This document shows, one piece after another, positions 1-6,915 of a stretch of DNA of 12,281 bases (position 1 is the stretch's first letter; each line of letters opens with the position of its first letter). The notes under the pieces were generated by a model, which saw only the letters and a program-made list of their open reading frames with translations, was not told the origin of the DNA and did no database searches. Where the stretch lies: contig JACRCJ010000085.1 of assembly GCA_016219075.1 (NCBI GenBank), forward strand, positions 1 through 12,281, read 5' to 3'. The stretch comes from Deltaproteobacteria bacterium. Its GTDB lineage: Bacteria; Desulfobacterota; GWC2-55-46. The translations under genes and the position numbers were made by a program.

Positions 1-627
1 ATCAAGGTAACGAGGGCCACGCTCATACCGAGGCCCGAGACCGAGCTTGTGGTGGATGAGGCCCTTGAGGCCGCCGGGGCTATCGGAAGTAACGCGGTTA
101 TCGTAGATTTGTGCACAGGGAGCGGCTGCATCGCGGTATCCGTTGCCGCGGAGCTTACGCGTTGCCGGGTCTACGCCACCGACATCTCTCCGGCCGCACT
201 GGAAGTAGCCAGAGAGAACGCCGTTCTTAACGGGGTGGCCGACAGGGTGGAGTTCTTCGAGGGAGACCTCTTCGCCCCGCTCCCCGGAAGGCTGAAGGGC
301 GCGGTCGATATCATAATATCAAACCCGCCTTATGTGTCGCTCTCTGAGATGGAAGGGCTTGCCCCGGAGGTCAGGGACTTCGAGCCGGGGACGGCTTTAT
401 TCGGCGGGGTGGACGGACTGGATTTTCTGGAAAAGATTATAGAACAGGCGCCGGGGTACCTGAAAAAGGGCGGACGCCTTATAATGGAGATAGGCTATTC
501 GCAGTCGGAAAAGGTCAAAGAGATGGCGGAGAAAGACGGCAGGTACGGCGCAATCGGCCTTAGAAAAGACTACTCCGGGATAGAGAGGATATTCTCGGCA
601 CGGCTGAAGCAGGGGGGCGGCGGTTGA
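1..627 (+). CDS. prmC: PrmC (HemK) release-factor glutamine methyltransferase, 5' end outside the window
   Basis: PrmC uses S-adenosylmethionine to methylate the glutamine of the GGQ motif in peptide chain release factors RF1 and RF2, which aids translation termination in the cytoplasm. The frame is open from base 1, so 208 residues are visible; the family is usually about 280-290 residues, so the N-terminal helical release-factor-binding domain is missing. The visible part begins in the family motif LIPRPETE, continues with the SAM-binding segment VDLCTGSG (about residues 35-42 of the fragment), and has the catalytic NPPY motif at about residues 108-111. A GTG at position 49 could be mistaken for a start, but the conserved motif upstream of it in the same frame shows that the gene continues leftward. 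In many bacteria prmC follows prfA, which cannot be seen here. It converges with the response-regulator gene across a 98-bp gap. Confidence 0.95.
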   Translation: MKVTRATLIPRPETELVVDEALEAAGAIGSNAVIVDLCTGSGCIAVSVAAELTRCRVYATDISPAALEVARENAVLNGVADRVEFFEGDLFAPLPGRLKGAVDIIISNPPYVSLSEMEGLAPEVRDFEPGTALFGGVDGLDFLEKIIEQAPGYLKKGGRLIMEIGYSQSEKVKEMAEKDGRYGAIGLRKDYSGIERIFSARLKQGGGG

Positions 628-725
628 ACGGGACCCGAAAAGCGGCAGGCCGCCGGGCATCCATCGGCACATTACTGCTTAACAGCCATGCCACGGCTCC
701 AGGACGCCGCGGAAAATCAAAAAGG

Positions 726-2129
726 TCATTCGGCGGCTCCCTTCATTATCTCAAGGAGCTTACACTTCTCCCAGAGGGTCTTTCTCGACACCCCGAGCAG
801 CTTTGCCGCAAGCCCCTTGTTCCCCTTGGTCTCTTCCAGCACCCTTGTTATGTACTGCCTCTCAAAGTCCTTTATGGCCTTGGAGAGGTTCTCGTAGCTC
901 TGGATGTTCTCTATCGCCTTGAGGCAATCGCTCAGATTGGTTATGTCCTCGGAGAGGTCCCACGGGTGTATCTCATCGTTCTTGCCCAATACCACGGCCC
1001 TCTCTATCGTGTTCTCAAGCTCCCTGACATTACCCGGAAACGGGTACTTGAGAAGTAGCTCCATAGCGTCCACTGAGAAGCCCCTGAGGTTCTTTTTGTG
1101 CAGGGAGGCGAAGTACTTGAGGAAGTGGTTGGCCAGCAGCATCACATCCCCCTTCCTGTCGCGTAGCGGCGGCAGGGTTATCGGGACGACATTCAAACGG
1201 TAGTACAGGTCCTCCCTGAAGGTCCCCTTCTGGACCTCTTTTTTAAGGTCCCTCTGCGTGGCGCAGACTATCCTTACGTCCGCGCTCAGGGTCTCGGTCC
1301 CGCCGAGCCTGTCGTACTCCCGCTCCTGAAGCACCCTTAAGAGCTTTACCTGTATCGCCGGAGAGAGCTCGCCTATCTCGTCCAGGAAGAGCGTGCCCCT
1401 GTTGGCAAGCTCGAACCTTCCTTTCTTCTGCTTTACGGCGCCGGTGAACGCGCCCTTCTCGTACCCGAAGAGCTCGGCCTCAAGGAGCGTTTCAGGAATG
1501 GCCGCGCAGCTTACCTTCACGAACGGCTCGTCTTTCCTGTGGCTGTTGAAGTGTATCGCGTTTGCGATAAGCTCTTTTCCGGTGCCGCTCTCGCCGAGGA
1601 GCAGTATGGTGGAATCGGTCTGCGCCACGGTTGAGACCTTGTCGAAGATCTCCTTCATCTTCTCGCTCTTGCCGATGACCCCGCTGAAGTTGTACCGGCC
1701 CTCGACCTGCTCCTTGAGCAACTGGTTCTCTTCCTCGAGGTCCTTTACCCTCAAAAGGCGCTTGATCATCAACAGGAGCTCGTCCATCGAGAAGGGCTTG
1801 GTGATGTAGTCGTAGGCCCCGTACTTCATCGCCTCCACGGCCGTGTCGACCGAGCCGTAGGCGGTGATGAGTATCACCATCGTATCGGGCGAAAGACGCT
1901 TGCAGGACTTGAGCACCTCGATGCCGTCGGTGTCGGGCAGGCGCAGGTCAGTTATAACGATATCGTAAGGGGCCTCCTTCATGAGGTTCAACCCCGCCTT
2001 TCCGGAGTCGGTCTCCTTTACGGAGCACCCGTCGTCCTTCAGCGCGTCGCTTATCGATATCCTCATCAGGGGTTCGTCGTCTATTATGAGAATCCTCGGC
2101 GTCCTCTGCACTAAAGCCTCCCGGGTCAT
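726..2129 (-). CDS. NtrC/AtoC-family sigma-54-dependent response regulator
   Basis: This is a 467-residue cytoplasmic transcription activator that should drive sigma-54 promoters when phosphorylated by its partner kinase. The receiver domain (about 10-125) has acidic residues D17 and D18, phospho-acceptor D61, T89 and K111. The AAA+ domain (about 148-385) has Walker A GESGTGKE at 179-186, the sigma-54-contacting loop GAFTGA at 226-231, Walker B ending in D250-E251, and the GNVRELEN motif at 366-373. A Fis-type helix-turn-helix closes the protein (about 425-462). All key residues of an active sigma-54 activator are present. Its ATG overlaps the TGA of the upstream kinase gene (ATGA), so translation is probably coupled and the two form a cognate pair. 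I found no convincing sigma-54 promoter (GG-N10-GC type) in the window, so the target genes are unknown. A specific name such as atoC or zraR is not justified. Confidence 0.95.
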   Translation of the reverse strand: MTREALVQRTPRILIIDDEPLMRISISDALKDDGCSVKETDSGKAGLNLMKEAPYDIVITDLRLPDTDGIEVLKSCKRLSPDTMVILITAYGSVDTAVEAMKYGAYDYITKPFSMDELLLMIKRLLRVKDLEEENQLLKEQVEGRYNFSGVIGKSEKMKEIFDKVSTVAQTDSTILLLGESGTGKELIANAIHFNSHRKDEPFVKVSCAAIPETLLEAELFGYEKGAFTGAVKQKKGRFELANRGTLFLDEIGELSPAIQVKLLRVLQEREYDRLGGTETLSADVRIVCATQRDLKKEVQKGTFREDLYYRLNVVPITLPPLRDRKGDVMLLANHFLKYFASLHKKNLRGFSVDAMELLLKYPFPGNVRELENTIERAVVLGKNDEIHPWDLSEDITNLSDCLKAIENIQSYENLSKAIKDFERQYITRVLEETKGNKGLAAKLLGVSRKTLWEKCKLLEIMKGAAE

Positions 2130-4384
2130 GACGCTATAGGCAGGCTGACCTTGAAGACGGTCCCCTTGCCTATCATGCTTTCCACGTCTATCCTGCCTTT
2201 ATGGCGCTCTATTATACCACGGCTTACCGAAAGTCCCAAACCGGTGCCCTTGCCGACCCCCTTGGTGGTGAAGAACGGGTCGAATATCCTGGGTATGTTC
2301 TCGGAGGCTATGCCGCACCCGTTGTCCGAGACGAGGATGCAGAACCAGTCCCCCTCGAACCGCGTGGATATCTCTATGAGCCCGTCGCCTTCGAGCGACT
2401 GCAGCGCGTTCAGTATCAGGTTCACGAGTATCTGCTCTATCTGGTGCTTGTCGACGAGTATGGGCGGCAATCCCGTGCCGAGGTTTTTAACGAGCCTGAT
2501 GTCCCTGCCCTTTATCGAGTGTATGAAGAGCGGCACTATCCCCTCTATCATGGCGTTTATGTCCGTGAGGCTCAAGGCAGGGGCGTGCTGCTGCGAGAAG
2601 TCCAGCAGCTGTCTGACGATGTTCTGGACCCTCTTCATGCCCTCTTCCATGAAGTCCAGGTACTCGGCCTTCCTCTCATCCGTAAGCTTCTTGTTCTTGA
2701 AGTTGTAGAGGCAGTTCAATATCCCCCCGAGCGGGTTATTGACCTCGTGGGCGATCCCGGCGGCGAGCTGGCCTATGGCCGCGAGCTTCTCGCTCGAGAT
2801 GATGGAGGCCTCTATCTCTTTTTTCTTGGTTATGTCCTCGGCCATCCACACCACGTTTTCCACCCTTCTCCTCTCGGAGAATATCGGGAAGACGCTGGTC
2901 CTTACGACAAGCTCCTTGGCCCTCCTCTCCCTGGGGGATATCTTCTGCTCCATGTGCCTGGACTCGCCGGTCTCAAAGACCTCCCTGATGACCTCGCGCA
3001 GGCCCTCCTTGAGCTCGTCGTTCGGGAGGTGCTCGATGAAGTTCATGTTCTGGCACTCGTCCTCGGAGCCGCACTTGCAGATGGGGCACGCGAGTGAAGC
3101 GTGCCTGTTCCACGCCACTATGCCCATGTTCCGCTCGATGACATAGAGGCAGTACGGGAGGCTGTTTATGATCGACTCTATGAGGTTTTTCTGCTGCCTC
3201 AATTTGTCCTGGCTGACCTTTATCCTGTCCTCGTTTTCGCGGAGGTTGGAGACCATTATGTCGAAGGTCCTTGCCAGGTCCGCGATCTCGTCGTTGCCGT
3301 CCTTGTTGGTGGCGTAGATGTTGAGGTTGCCGGCGGAGACGAGCTGCGCCTTCTTGGTAAGGCTTTTTATGGGGCGGGTGATCATGTAGGTGATGAAAGA
3401 GGCTACGACGCTGGCGAGAAAGAGCCCGATGACGGCTATGGTGAAGACAGCCTTTATGTTCTGGTACTGGAGCTCTACGAACTTCTCCCTGGGCACGCCG
3501 ACGAAGAGCGAGCCTATGATCTTGCCGTCGTAGTTTATGATAGGGTCGAAGGCGGTTATGTAGGACCTGTCGCCGATGGATGTCTCGCCCCTGAAGCCCT
3601 TGTTATTATGTATCTCTTCAAGGACGTCCTTCGGTATGCGCTGGCCGATGGTCCTGAGTCCCGCTTTGTTGATTACGTTCGTGGTTATCTGGGTCTCTCC
3701 CATCGCTATGGTGACAAGCGAGCCAGGGATCCTTTCGGCAAGGGTGTCCGGGATAAACGGGTCGTTGTTGAGGAGGTCCCCGGTTATGATGGCGCCGATG
3801 ACGGAGTTCCTGTCGTCCAGGACCGGGGTGACGACGAGAAGCATTATCCCCTCCCCGAGACCGTCCTCGTCCGGTCCGGCTCCATTGGCGTCAGGCGCTA
3901 CGCGCGCTTTGCCGGCAAGCGCCTCCTGGACGAGTATGTCGCGCGAGACCGCTTCGCTGGAGATATACGAGGTCTTATATTTTATGGATTTTTCGACAAG
4001 GCCGTTGAACGAGAGGTGGACCCCGGCCTTTTCGGCGTTGTTGGAGGCGATGGTCCTGGCGCGTTCGTCCACGACGGACCAGAGGTCCACATAGGGCCTG
4101 AACTTCTTCCACGCCGCCATCTGTTTTTTGAGGAACGCCTGGTCTTTGTTTATGATGGCGTCCTGTATGTAGGACTCGGTCGAGGCCTGCAGCATGCCGT
4201 ACTGCATCTGGTGGGCCCTGGCGTAGTATTGCATCCAGGCGGCCTTGAGGTTGTGGTTTATCGTCTCCTGGGCGTCGTCTTTTTTACTGCTGCTGATTAT
4301 GGTGGTGGTAAGGAAGGCCAGAAGGGTCGTGGGCACCAGCGTAACGAGCAGGAACGAAAGTATGAATTTGCTGCCGATGTTCAT
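2126..4384 (-). CDS. Membrane sensor histidine kinase: Cache-HAMP-PAS-HisKA-HATPase
   Basis: This sensor kinase should phosphorylate the response regulator encoded directly downstream. With the ATG at 4384 it has 752 residues: TM1 (about 7-30), a large extracytoplasmic Cache-type ligand domain (31-310, resembling the Cache_3/Cache_2 sensors), TM2 (about 311-335), HAMP (336-388), a PAS domain (about 403-518), HisKA with phospho-acceptor H546 in AGIAHEVNNP, and an HATPase domain with N-box N655 and N659, G1 DNGCGI at 687-692, FDPFFTTK, and G2 GKGTGLGL. The frame stays open to a TTG at 4480, but that extension is hydrophilic, lacks a well-placed ribosome site and would sit ahead of TM1, so I prefer 4384. 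The RBS there is only weak (AAGGCG). The PAS domain carries a four-cysteine cluster (C433, C436, C438, C444) whose role is unknown to me. The ligand cannot be read from the sequence. Confidence 0.94.
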   Translation of the reverse strand: MNIGSKFILSFLLVTLVPTTLLAFLTTTIISSSKKDDAQETINHNLKAAWMQYYARAHQMQYGMLQASTESYIQDAIINKDQAFLKKQMAAWKKFRPYVDLWSVVDERARTIASNNAEKAGVHLSFNGLVEKSIKYKTSYISSEAVSRDILVQEALAGKARVAPDANGAGPDEDGLGEGIMLLVVTPVLDDRNSVIGAIITGDLLNNDPFIPDTLAERIPGSLVTIAMGETQITTNVINKAGLRTIGQRIPKDVLEEIHNNKGFRGETSIGDRSYITAFDPIINYDGKIIGSLFVGVPREKFVELQYQNIKAVFTIAVIGLFLASVVASFITYMITRPIKSLTKKAQLVSAGNLNIYATNKDGNDEIADLARTFDIMVSNLRENEDRIKVSQDKLRQQKNLIESIINSLPYCLYVIERNMGIVAWNRHASLACPICKCGSEDECQNMNFIEHLPNDELKEGLREVIREVFETGESRHMEQKISPRERRAKELVVRTSVFPIFSERRRVENVVWMAEDITKKKEIEASIISSEKLAAIGQLAAGIAHEVNNPLGGILNCLYNFKNKKLTDERKAEYLDFMEEGMKRVQNIVRQLLDFSQQHAPALSLTDINAMIEGIVPLFIHSIKGRDIRLVKNLGTGLPPILVDKHQIEQILVNLILNALQSLEGDGLIEISTRFEGDWFCILVSDNGCGIASENIPRIFDPFFTTKGVGKGTGLGLSVSRGIIERHKGRIDVESMIGKGTVFKVSLPIAS

Positions 4385-4522
4385 CTTGACATAGCGCCTT
4401 TGGTCTACGGCTTCTCCGCCTTCAAGGGACCGGCGGGTCGCGGCAATACAGCTCTGCTTCCGGGAAGTCCCCGGACTCAATCCCCGGCAGGGTCAATTAA
4501 CTATGCGAAAAGATTATATTTT

Positions 4523-4551
4523 AAGATATTATAATTACCCCGAAAAGTCAA
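4523..4551 (-). promoter_or_regulatory. Probable sigma-70-type promoter of the kinase/regulator operon
   Basis: On the minus strand TTGACT (4551-4546) is followed after 17 bases by TATCTT (4528-4523), in a stretch much richer in A and T than its surroundings. Transcription would start near 4516, about 130 bases ahead of the kinase ATG at 4384. It lies immediately downstream of a strong terminator, as expected for a new transcription unit. Confidence 0.55.
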
Positions 4552-4557
4552 GAAGAG

Positions 4558-4592
4558 CAAAAAAAGAGACCCCGGCCGTTTTGGCCGGGGTC
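4558..4592 (-). terminator. Strong rho-independent terminator (minus strand)
   Basis: A perfect 10-bp stem GACCCCGGCC / GGCCGGGGTC (4592-4583 paired with 4577-4568) with a 5-base loop is followed on the minus strand by TCTTTTTTT. The T-run is on the minus side only, so it ends a transcript coming from higher coordinates. The nearest candidate sources are the 14-codon ORF at 4708-4752 or the 35-residue membrane protein gene at 5084-5191. The kinase promoter begins a few bases further on. Confidence 0.85.
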
Positions 4593-4603
4593 TTGGGAAG
4601 GAA

Positions 4604-4621
4604 GGGAGGCCTTGGCCTCCC
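4604..4621 (-). other. Second hairpin, in tandem with the terminator
   Basis: GGGAGGCC and GGCCTCCC form an 8-bp inverted repeat separated by two bases; in practice this is 7 bp with a four-base loop. It lies 11 bases before the terminator stem on the minus-strand transcript. It has no good T-run in either direction, so it looks like a transcript-stabilising or structured RNA element and not a terminator in its own right. Confidence 0.5.
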
Positions 4622-4707
4622 TCTTTAGGTGCGGATTTTAGGGGGATGTAAAAACTGAAAGGGGAGCTATTTATGAACCGCCCGCTTAAGGCGGCCACTG
4701 CAAAAGA

Positions 4708-4752
4708 CTAATCGCGCGTTACCTCTGAAAAACCGTCATTCCTGCCTGGCAT
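4708..4752 (-). CDS. Possible 14-codon leader or micro-ORF with strong RBS
   Basis: AGGAGGTGA lies about three bases before an ATG at 4752, and the frame runs 14 codons to TAG (peptide MPGRNDGFSEVTRD). The ribosome site is close to ideal, which is unusual for a random short frame. The peptide is hydrophilic and has no run of a single amino acid, so it does not look like a classical amino-acid attenuator. It sits between a TATAAT at 4818-4823 and the strong terminator at 4558-4592, so the whole could be a short transcript of about 260 nt. It may equally be a remnant of the start of a lost gene. Confidence 0.3.
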   Translation of the reverse strand: MPGRNDGFSEVTRD

Positions 4753-4817
4753 TCTTCACCTCCTGAATGGTTTAAGAAAACCCTGTCGAAAAGAGCCGGT
4801 CCAAGTGTTATGGCATT

Positions 4818-4823
4818 ATTATA
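4818..4823 (-). promoter_or_regulatory. Possible -10 box (TATAAT) on the minus strand
   Basis: A perfect TATAAT reads on the minus strand upstream of the 14-codon ORF. No good -35 hexamer is found 16-18 bases further up, so the promoter call rests on the -10 box and on the downstream terminator. Confidence 0.25.
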
Positions 4824-4904
4824 CGGGGTCAAGATTAAAGGATGATTAGAAGACGGTTATTTTCGCCCCACAGGGCCTTACCGAAACGGACAGGTCTTGC
4901 GTAT

Positions 4905-5020
4905 TTAAAATTCTCCGCCATAAATGACGGAGAACTTTGATGGTAAGGAAAAATCATTTATATTTGCCACTCCTTGACCAGCCGCTACAGCTACGGGATT
5001 GCGGAGCGGCACACCCATTC
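4905..5020 (+). repeat. Hairpin repeat, copy A (116 bp, full length)
   Basis: This is one of three copies of an intergenic element in the window; the others are at 9640-9755 (inverted) and 11903-11977 (shortened). By hand alignment copies A and B are both 116 bases long with 10 substitutions and no gaps. The first part is a hairpin around TTCTCCGCCAT / ATGACGGAGAA. After a short A/T-rich spacer comes a second structured block that opens with TGCCACTCC, contains a small inner hairpin, and closes with GGAGCGGCA. In this copy both stems carry mismatches. No protein is encoded. It could be a REP/MITE-like mobile element or a structured RNA. Confidence 0.85.
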
Positions 5021-5083
5021 AATTAAAAGCCAATAAAATCAAGGAGATACACTTTACGCCCACGCTACCTTTTTCCGGTATTT

Positions 5084-5191
5084 TTATATGACCTTCATCA
5101 GTATGAGGGCTATTATGGCAAAGACCATGAAAGCGGAGGCAAGTCCGAAGGTAGCTACAAGCTCAAAGTTCTTTATTCTGCCATGGTGCAT
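5084..5191 (-). CDS. 35-residue single-span membrane microprotein
   Basis: An ATG at 5191 is preceded by AAAAAAAGGAGG with a spacing of about six bases, and the frame runs 35 codons to TAA. The peptide starts MHHGRIKNFE and then turns into one hydrophobic segment (about residues 11-32: F, L, A, I, V and M with only small polar residues) that ends in K-V-I. This is the layout of small inner-membrane proteins such as subunits of respiratory or transport complexes. The ribosome site, the clean transmembrane profile and the position between larger genes make a real gene likely. I do not recognise the family. Its transcript could run on to the terminator at 4558-4592, because I see no terminator of its own. 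The two adjacent histidines near the N-terminus are notable, but their meaning is unknown. Confidence 0.65.
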   Translation of the reverse strand: MHHGRIKNFELVATFGLASAFMVFAIIALILMKVI

Positions 5192-5344
5192 AAGGTACCT
5201 CCTTTTTTTCATACGGACTGAAGACAGGGAGTATGTTTTTTAATGACGGCATTATCGCAGAGGGCTTATTAAAGGAAGATTAAAATCGGGAAAGGCATGT
5301 GATTTTTTGAGATGGGTGAAAAAAAACAGTACAGCCGCGGCCTC

Positions 5345-6673
5345 TCAGCTCTTCCCCACCGGTATGCGTATCTCGGTTATGGAGCGGATCCTTTTCTTAA
5401 GCGGGCCTGCTTTGGAGCGGCGCCCGAGATCAAGGTCGGTGACGGTGACCTTGTTGAGTAATTTGAAGGCCGGGCCGTCCCTGTAGCCGAATATCTGGTG
5501 TATGGCGTAGGGCTTTCCGTTCCTTACGCCGAGGTAGAGCATTATGTGTCTGTCGAGACCCAAAAGCGTTATGCCGGGGCGCGCGCCCTTTAAAGACTCG
5601 GCTAACTCATCGGAAGACGACGACTCATCCCTGTACAGAAGCACATCCCCCGACACTCCCTGTTGACTGGAGTTCCTCGGCAGCATTATCCCCATGGTCG
5701 AAAAGAGGTCTTTGATGAACTCCGAGCAGTCCCTCCTGCCCTCTTTCCCTCCCCAGCCGTACTCTTCTCCGAGCATCTTGAAGGCCTGGGTTATGACATT
5801 TTTACCGGTATACGGGAGGAACCCGACGCTTACATCGGCCCCCCTCTTTACATAGCCTTCGGTCCAGAGAAGCGCCCCTCCTGCGTCCCGCTTCGGGAAC
5901 CTTACCGTGTAGGGGCCTTTGCCGTCGGCGCCGGTATAGTTCAAGACCGCGCCCATCGGCACGGGTGAGACGGTTCTTCTGAAACCCTTGTCCCCGTATA
6001 CGCTGATGGAGCTTCCGGTGACGACCAGGGTATCGCCTCCGCGCTCAAGGACAGTCTCTTTATCGCCGAAGGCGAGTTTGTCCATCCTTACCCAGCCGCG
6101 GACACTCCCGGTCTGGACAAACCCCCACCGGCCGTCCCTGCTCGCATGGAGAAGAGCCACGGCCTCGGGCGGATAGATGCTTGAGTACTGCATGGTGTCG
6201 AACTCGAGTTTTCCCGGCCTCTTGTAGATGGCCGATCCGGTCGGGAACGCCCTGACGTCGGCCCTTTGCGCGACCACCCCGTAGGCTATCGCGTTTTCAG
6301 CGGCCACCCCGTCGAGGTTCATGTTATGGACAAGCCCCTCAAGGAACCCTTTTCCTACTGTTTTGCCTCCTGAGAAGAACCTCTTGCCGTAGGCCCGCTC
6401 ATACGGGACCCCGTCAGAAAGGAGCCAGTCGAAGAGCAGCCAGTCCGGGACAAAGGCGGGCATCGAGTCCAGCCCGGCCATCTGGTCGTTCTTGTCTACG
6501 GTCATCCTGTTGAACTCTTTTATCCCGTCGGCGCCGAGCACCACCTCTTCCGGGGCTTCAAGGTTCTTTATCCAGTAAGAGGGGTTCTCAACCGCCGCGC
6601 TGGCGTAACAGTACCCGGAAAACGGAAGGAGAAGAAGAGAAAGGATGAGGAGTCTTTTTATGAACGGTATCAT
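5345..6673 (-). CDS. Exported SH3-NlpC/P60 cell-wall peptidase
   Basis: This is a predicted secreted or periplasmic cysteine peptidase of the C40 (NlpC/P60) family, which cuts peptide bonds in peptidoglycan stem peptides. With the ATG at 6673 it has 442 residues and begins with a clear signal peptide (about 1-26, basic then leucine-rich, ending YASA). There is no proper lipobox despite a cysteine near the site. A conserved N-terminal region and two SH3-like modules (about 130-205 and 209-283) precede the catalytic domain (about 290-420), whose likely triad is C316 in RRDCSEF, H376 in DRHIMLYLG and H392 in AIHQIF. The frame stays open to 6730, but that start would put 19 residues ahead of the signal peptide and coincides with the probable transcription start, so I prefer 6673 although its RBS is weak. 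The order matches the four-part stabilising-domain/SH3/SH3/NlpC family. It is a single gene, divergent from the transporter. Confidence 0.88.
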   Translation of the reverse strand: MIPFIKRLLILSLLLLPFSGYCYASAAVENPSYWIKNLEAPEEVVLGADGIKEFNRMTVDKNDQMAGLDSMPAFVPDWLLFDWLLSDGVPYERAYGKRFFSGGKTVGKGFLEGLVHNMNLDGVAAENAIAYGVVAQRADVRAFPTGSAIYKRPGKLEFDTMQYSSIYPPEAVALLHASRDGRWGFVQTGSVRGWVRMDKLAFGDKETVLERGGDTLVVTGSSISVYGDKGFRRTVSPVPMGAVLNYTGADGKGPYTVRFPKRDAGGALLWTEGYVKRGADVSVGFLPYTGKNVITQAFKMLGEEYGWGGKEGRRDCSEFIKDLFSTMGIMLPRNSSQQGVSGDVLLYRDESSSSDELAESLKGARPGITLLGLDRHIMLYLGVRNGKPYAIHQIFGYRDGPAFKLLNKVTVTDLDLGRRSKAGPLKKRIRSITEIRIPVGKS

Positions 6674-6735
6674 ATTTTTATCGAAGCCCTCTGGCGGACT
6701 GAGGAAAAAACCGCCGATAGGAAAAACCATACCTG

Positions 6736-6764
6736 ATATTACTATCGTCCCCTTGAAGGCGCAA
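6736..6764 (-). promoter_or_regulatory. Possible promoter of the NlpC/P60 gene
   Basis: On the minus strand TTGCGC (6764-6759) is followed after 17 bases by TAATAT (6741-6736). Initiation near 6729 would give a leader of about 55 bases to the ATG at 6673 and would rule out the upstream start at 6730. The match to consensus is moderate. Confidence 0.35.
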
Positions 6765-6807
6765 CTTAAATCTCCCGTCCGCCCTTGAAAACGCCCTCTT
6801 TAATGCC

Positions 6808-6836
6808 TTGACTCGGATACTCGGTTCTGAGATTAT
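6808..6836 (+). promoter_or_regulatory. Probable promoter of the EamA transporter gene
   Basis: TTGACT (6808-6813) and GATTAT (6831-6836) are 17 bases apart on the plus strand. Initiation would fall near 6842, giving a leader of about 75 bases that contains the hairpin and T-run at 6865-6896. Confidence 0.4.
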
Positions 6837-6864
6837 TCTCCGCTGATGATAAACGCGGAAAAAC

Positions 6865-6896
6865 GGCCGCAGGCGCACTCCCCGGCGGCCTTTTTT
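6865..6896 (+). terminator. Intrinsic terminator or attenuator directly ahead of the transporter gene
   Basis: GGCCGC (6865-6870) and GCGGCC (6885-6890) enclose a 14-base loop and are followed by six T. It sits 19 bases before the GTG start of the transporter on the same strand. No plus-strand gene lies upstream for it to terminate, so it may attenuate the transporter transcript. The complementary strand reads the same stem followed by GTTTTT, so it could also stop antisense transcription coming from the right. Confidence 0.6.
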
Positions 6897-6915
6897 ATCA
6901 CTTTACGGGACCTTT

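Larger units (their letters stand above)
4593..5083. other. Intergenic stretch between the kinase operon terminator and the 35-residue ORF
   Basis: No ordinary protein gene is visible in these about 490 bases. They hold the tandem hairpin, a 14-codon ORF with a strong Shine-Dalgarno (4708-4752), a TATAAT on the minus strand (4818-4823), and one full copy of the hairpin repeat (4905-5020). The rest shows nothing I can name. The open frame at 4501-4698 (minus) reads through the terminator and the kinase promoter and is not a gene. Confidence 0.5.

Noticed and set aside
2201..4534. Long plus-strand open frames (2201-3097 and 3101-4534) antisense to the kinase gene
   Set aside because: Their translations are rich in unusual Y, G, V and D runs with no domain, while the minus strand encodes a complete sensor kinase with all catalytic motifs. 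They are mirror frames of a GC-rich gene.
4501..4698. 65-codon minus-strand frame upstream of the kinase
   Set aside because: It reads straight through the strong terminator and the kinase promoter, is low in information and has no domain, so it is not a gene.
4673..4711. 12-codon plus-strand frame after AGGGGAG
   Set aside because: It is short, ends almost at once, has no plus-strand promoter or following gene, and has a weaker context than the opposite-strand micro-ORF. I consider it chance.
4905..5020. Repeat copies as a CRISPR array
   Set aside because: The copies are 116 bp, scattered kilobases apart and in both orientations, with no spacer-repeat periodicity and no cas genes.
6840..6868. 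CTGATGA followed by GGAAAA, resembling a hammerhead ribozyme core
   Set aside because: There is no stem II between the two motifs and no matching stems I and III, so the similarity is only in short words.
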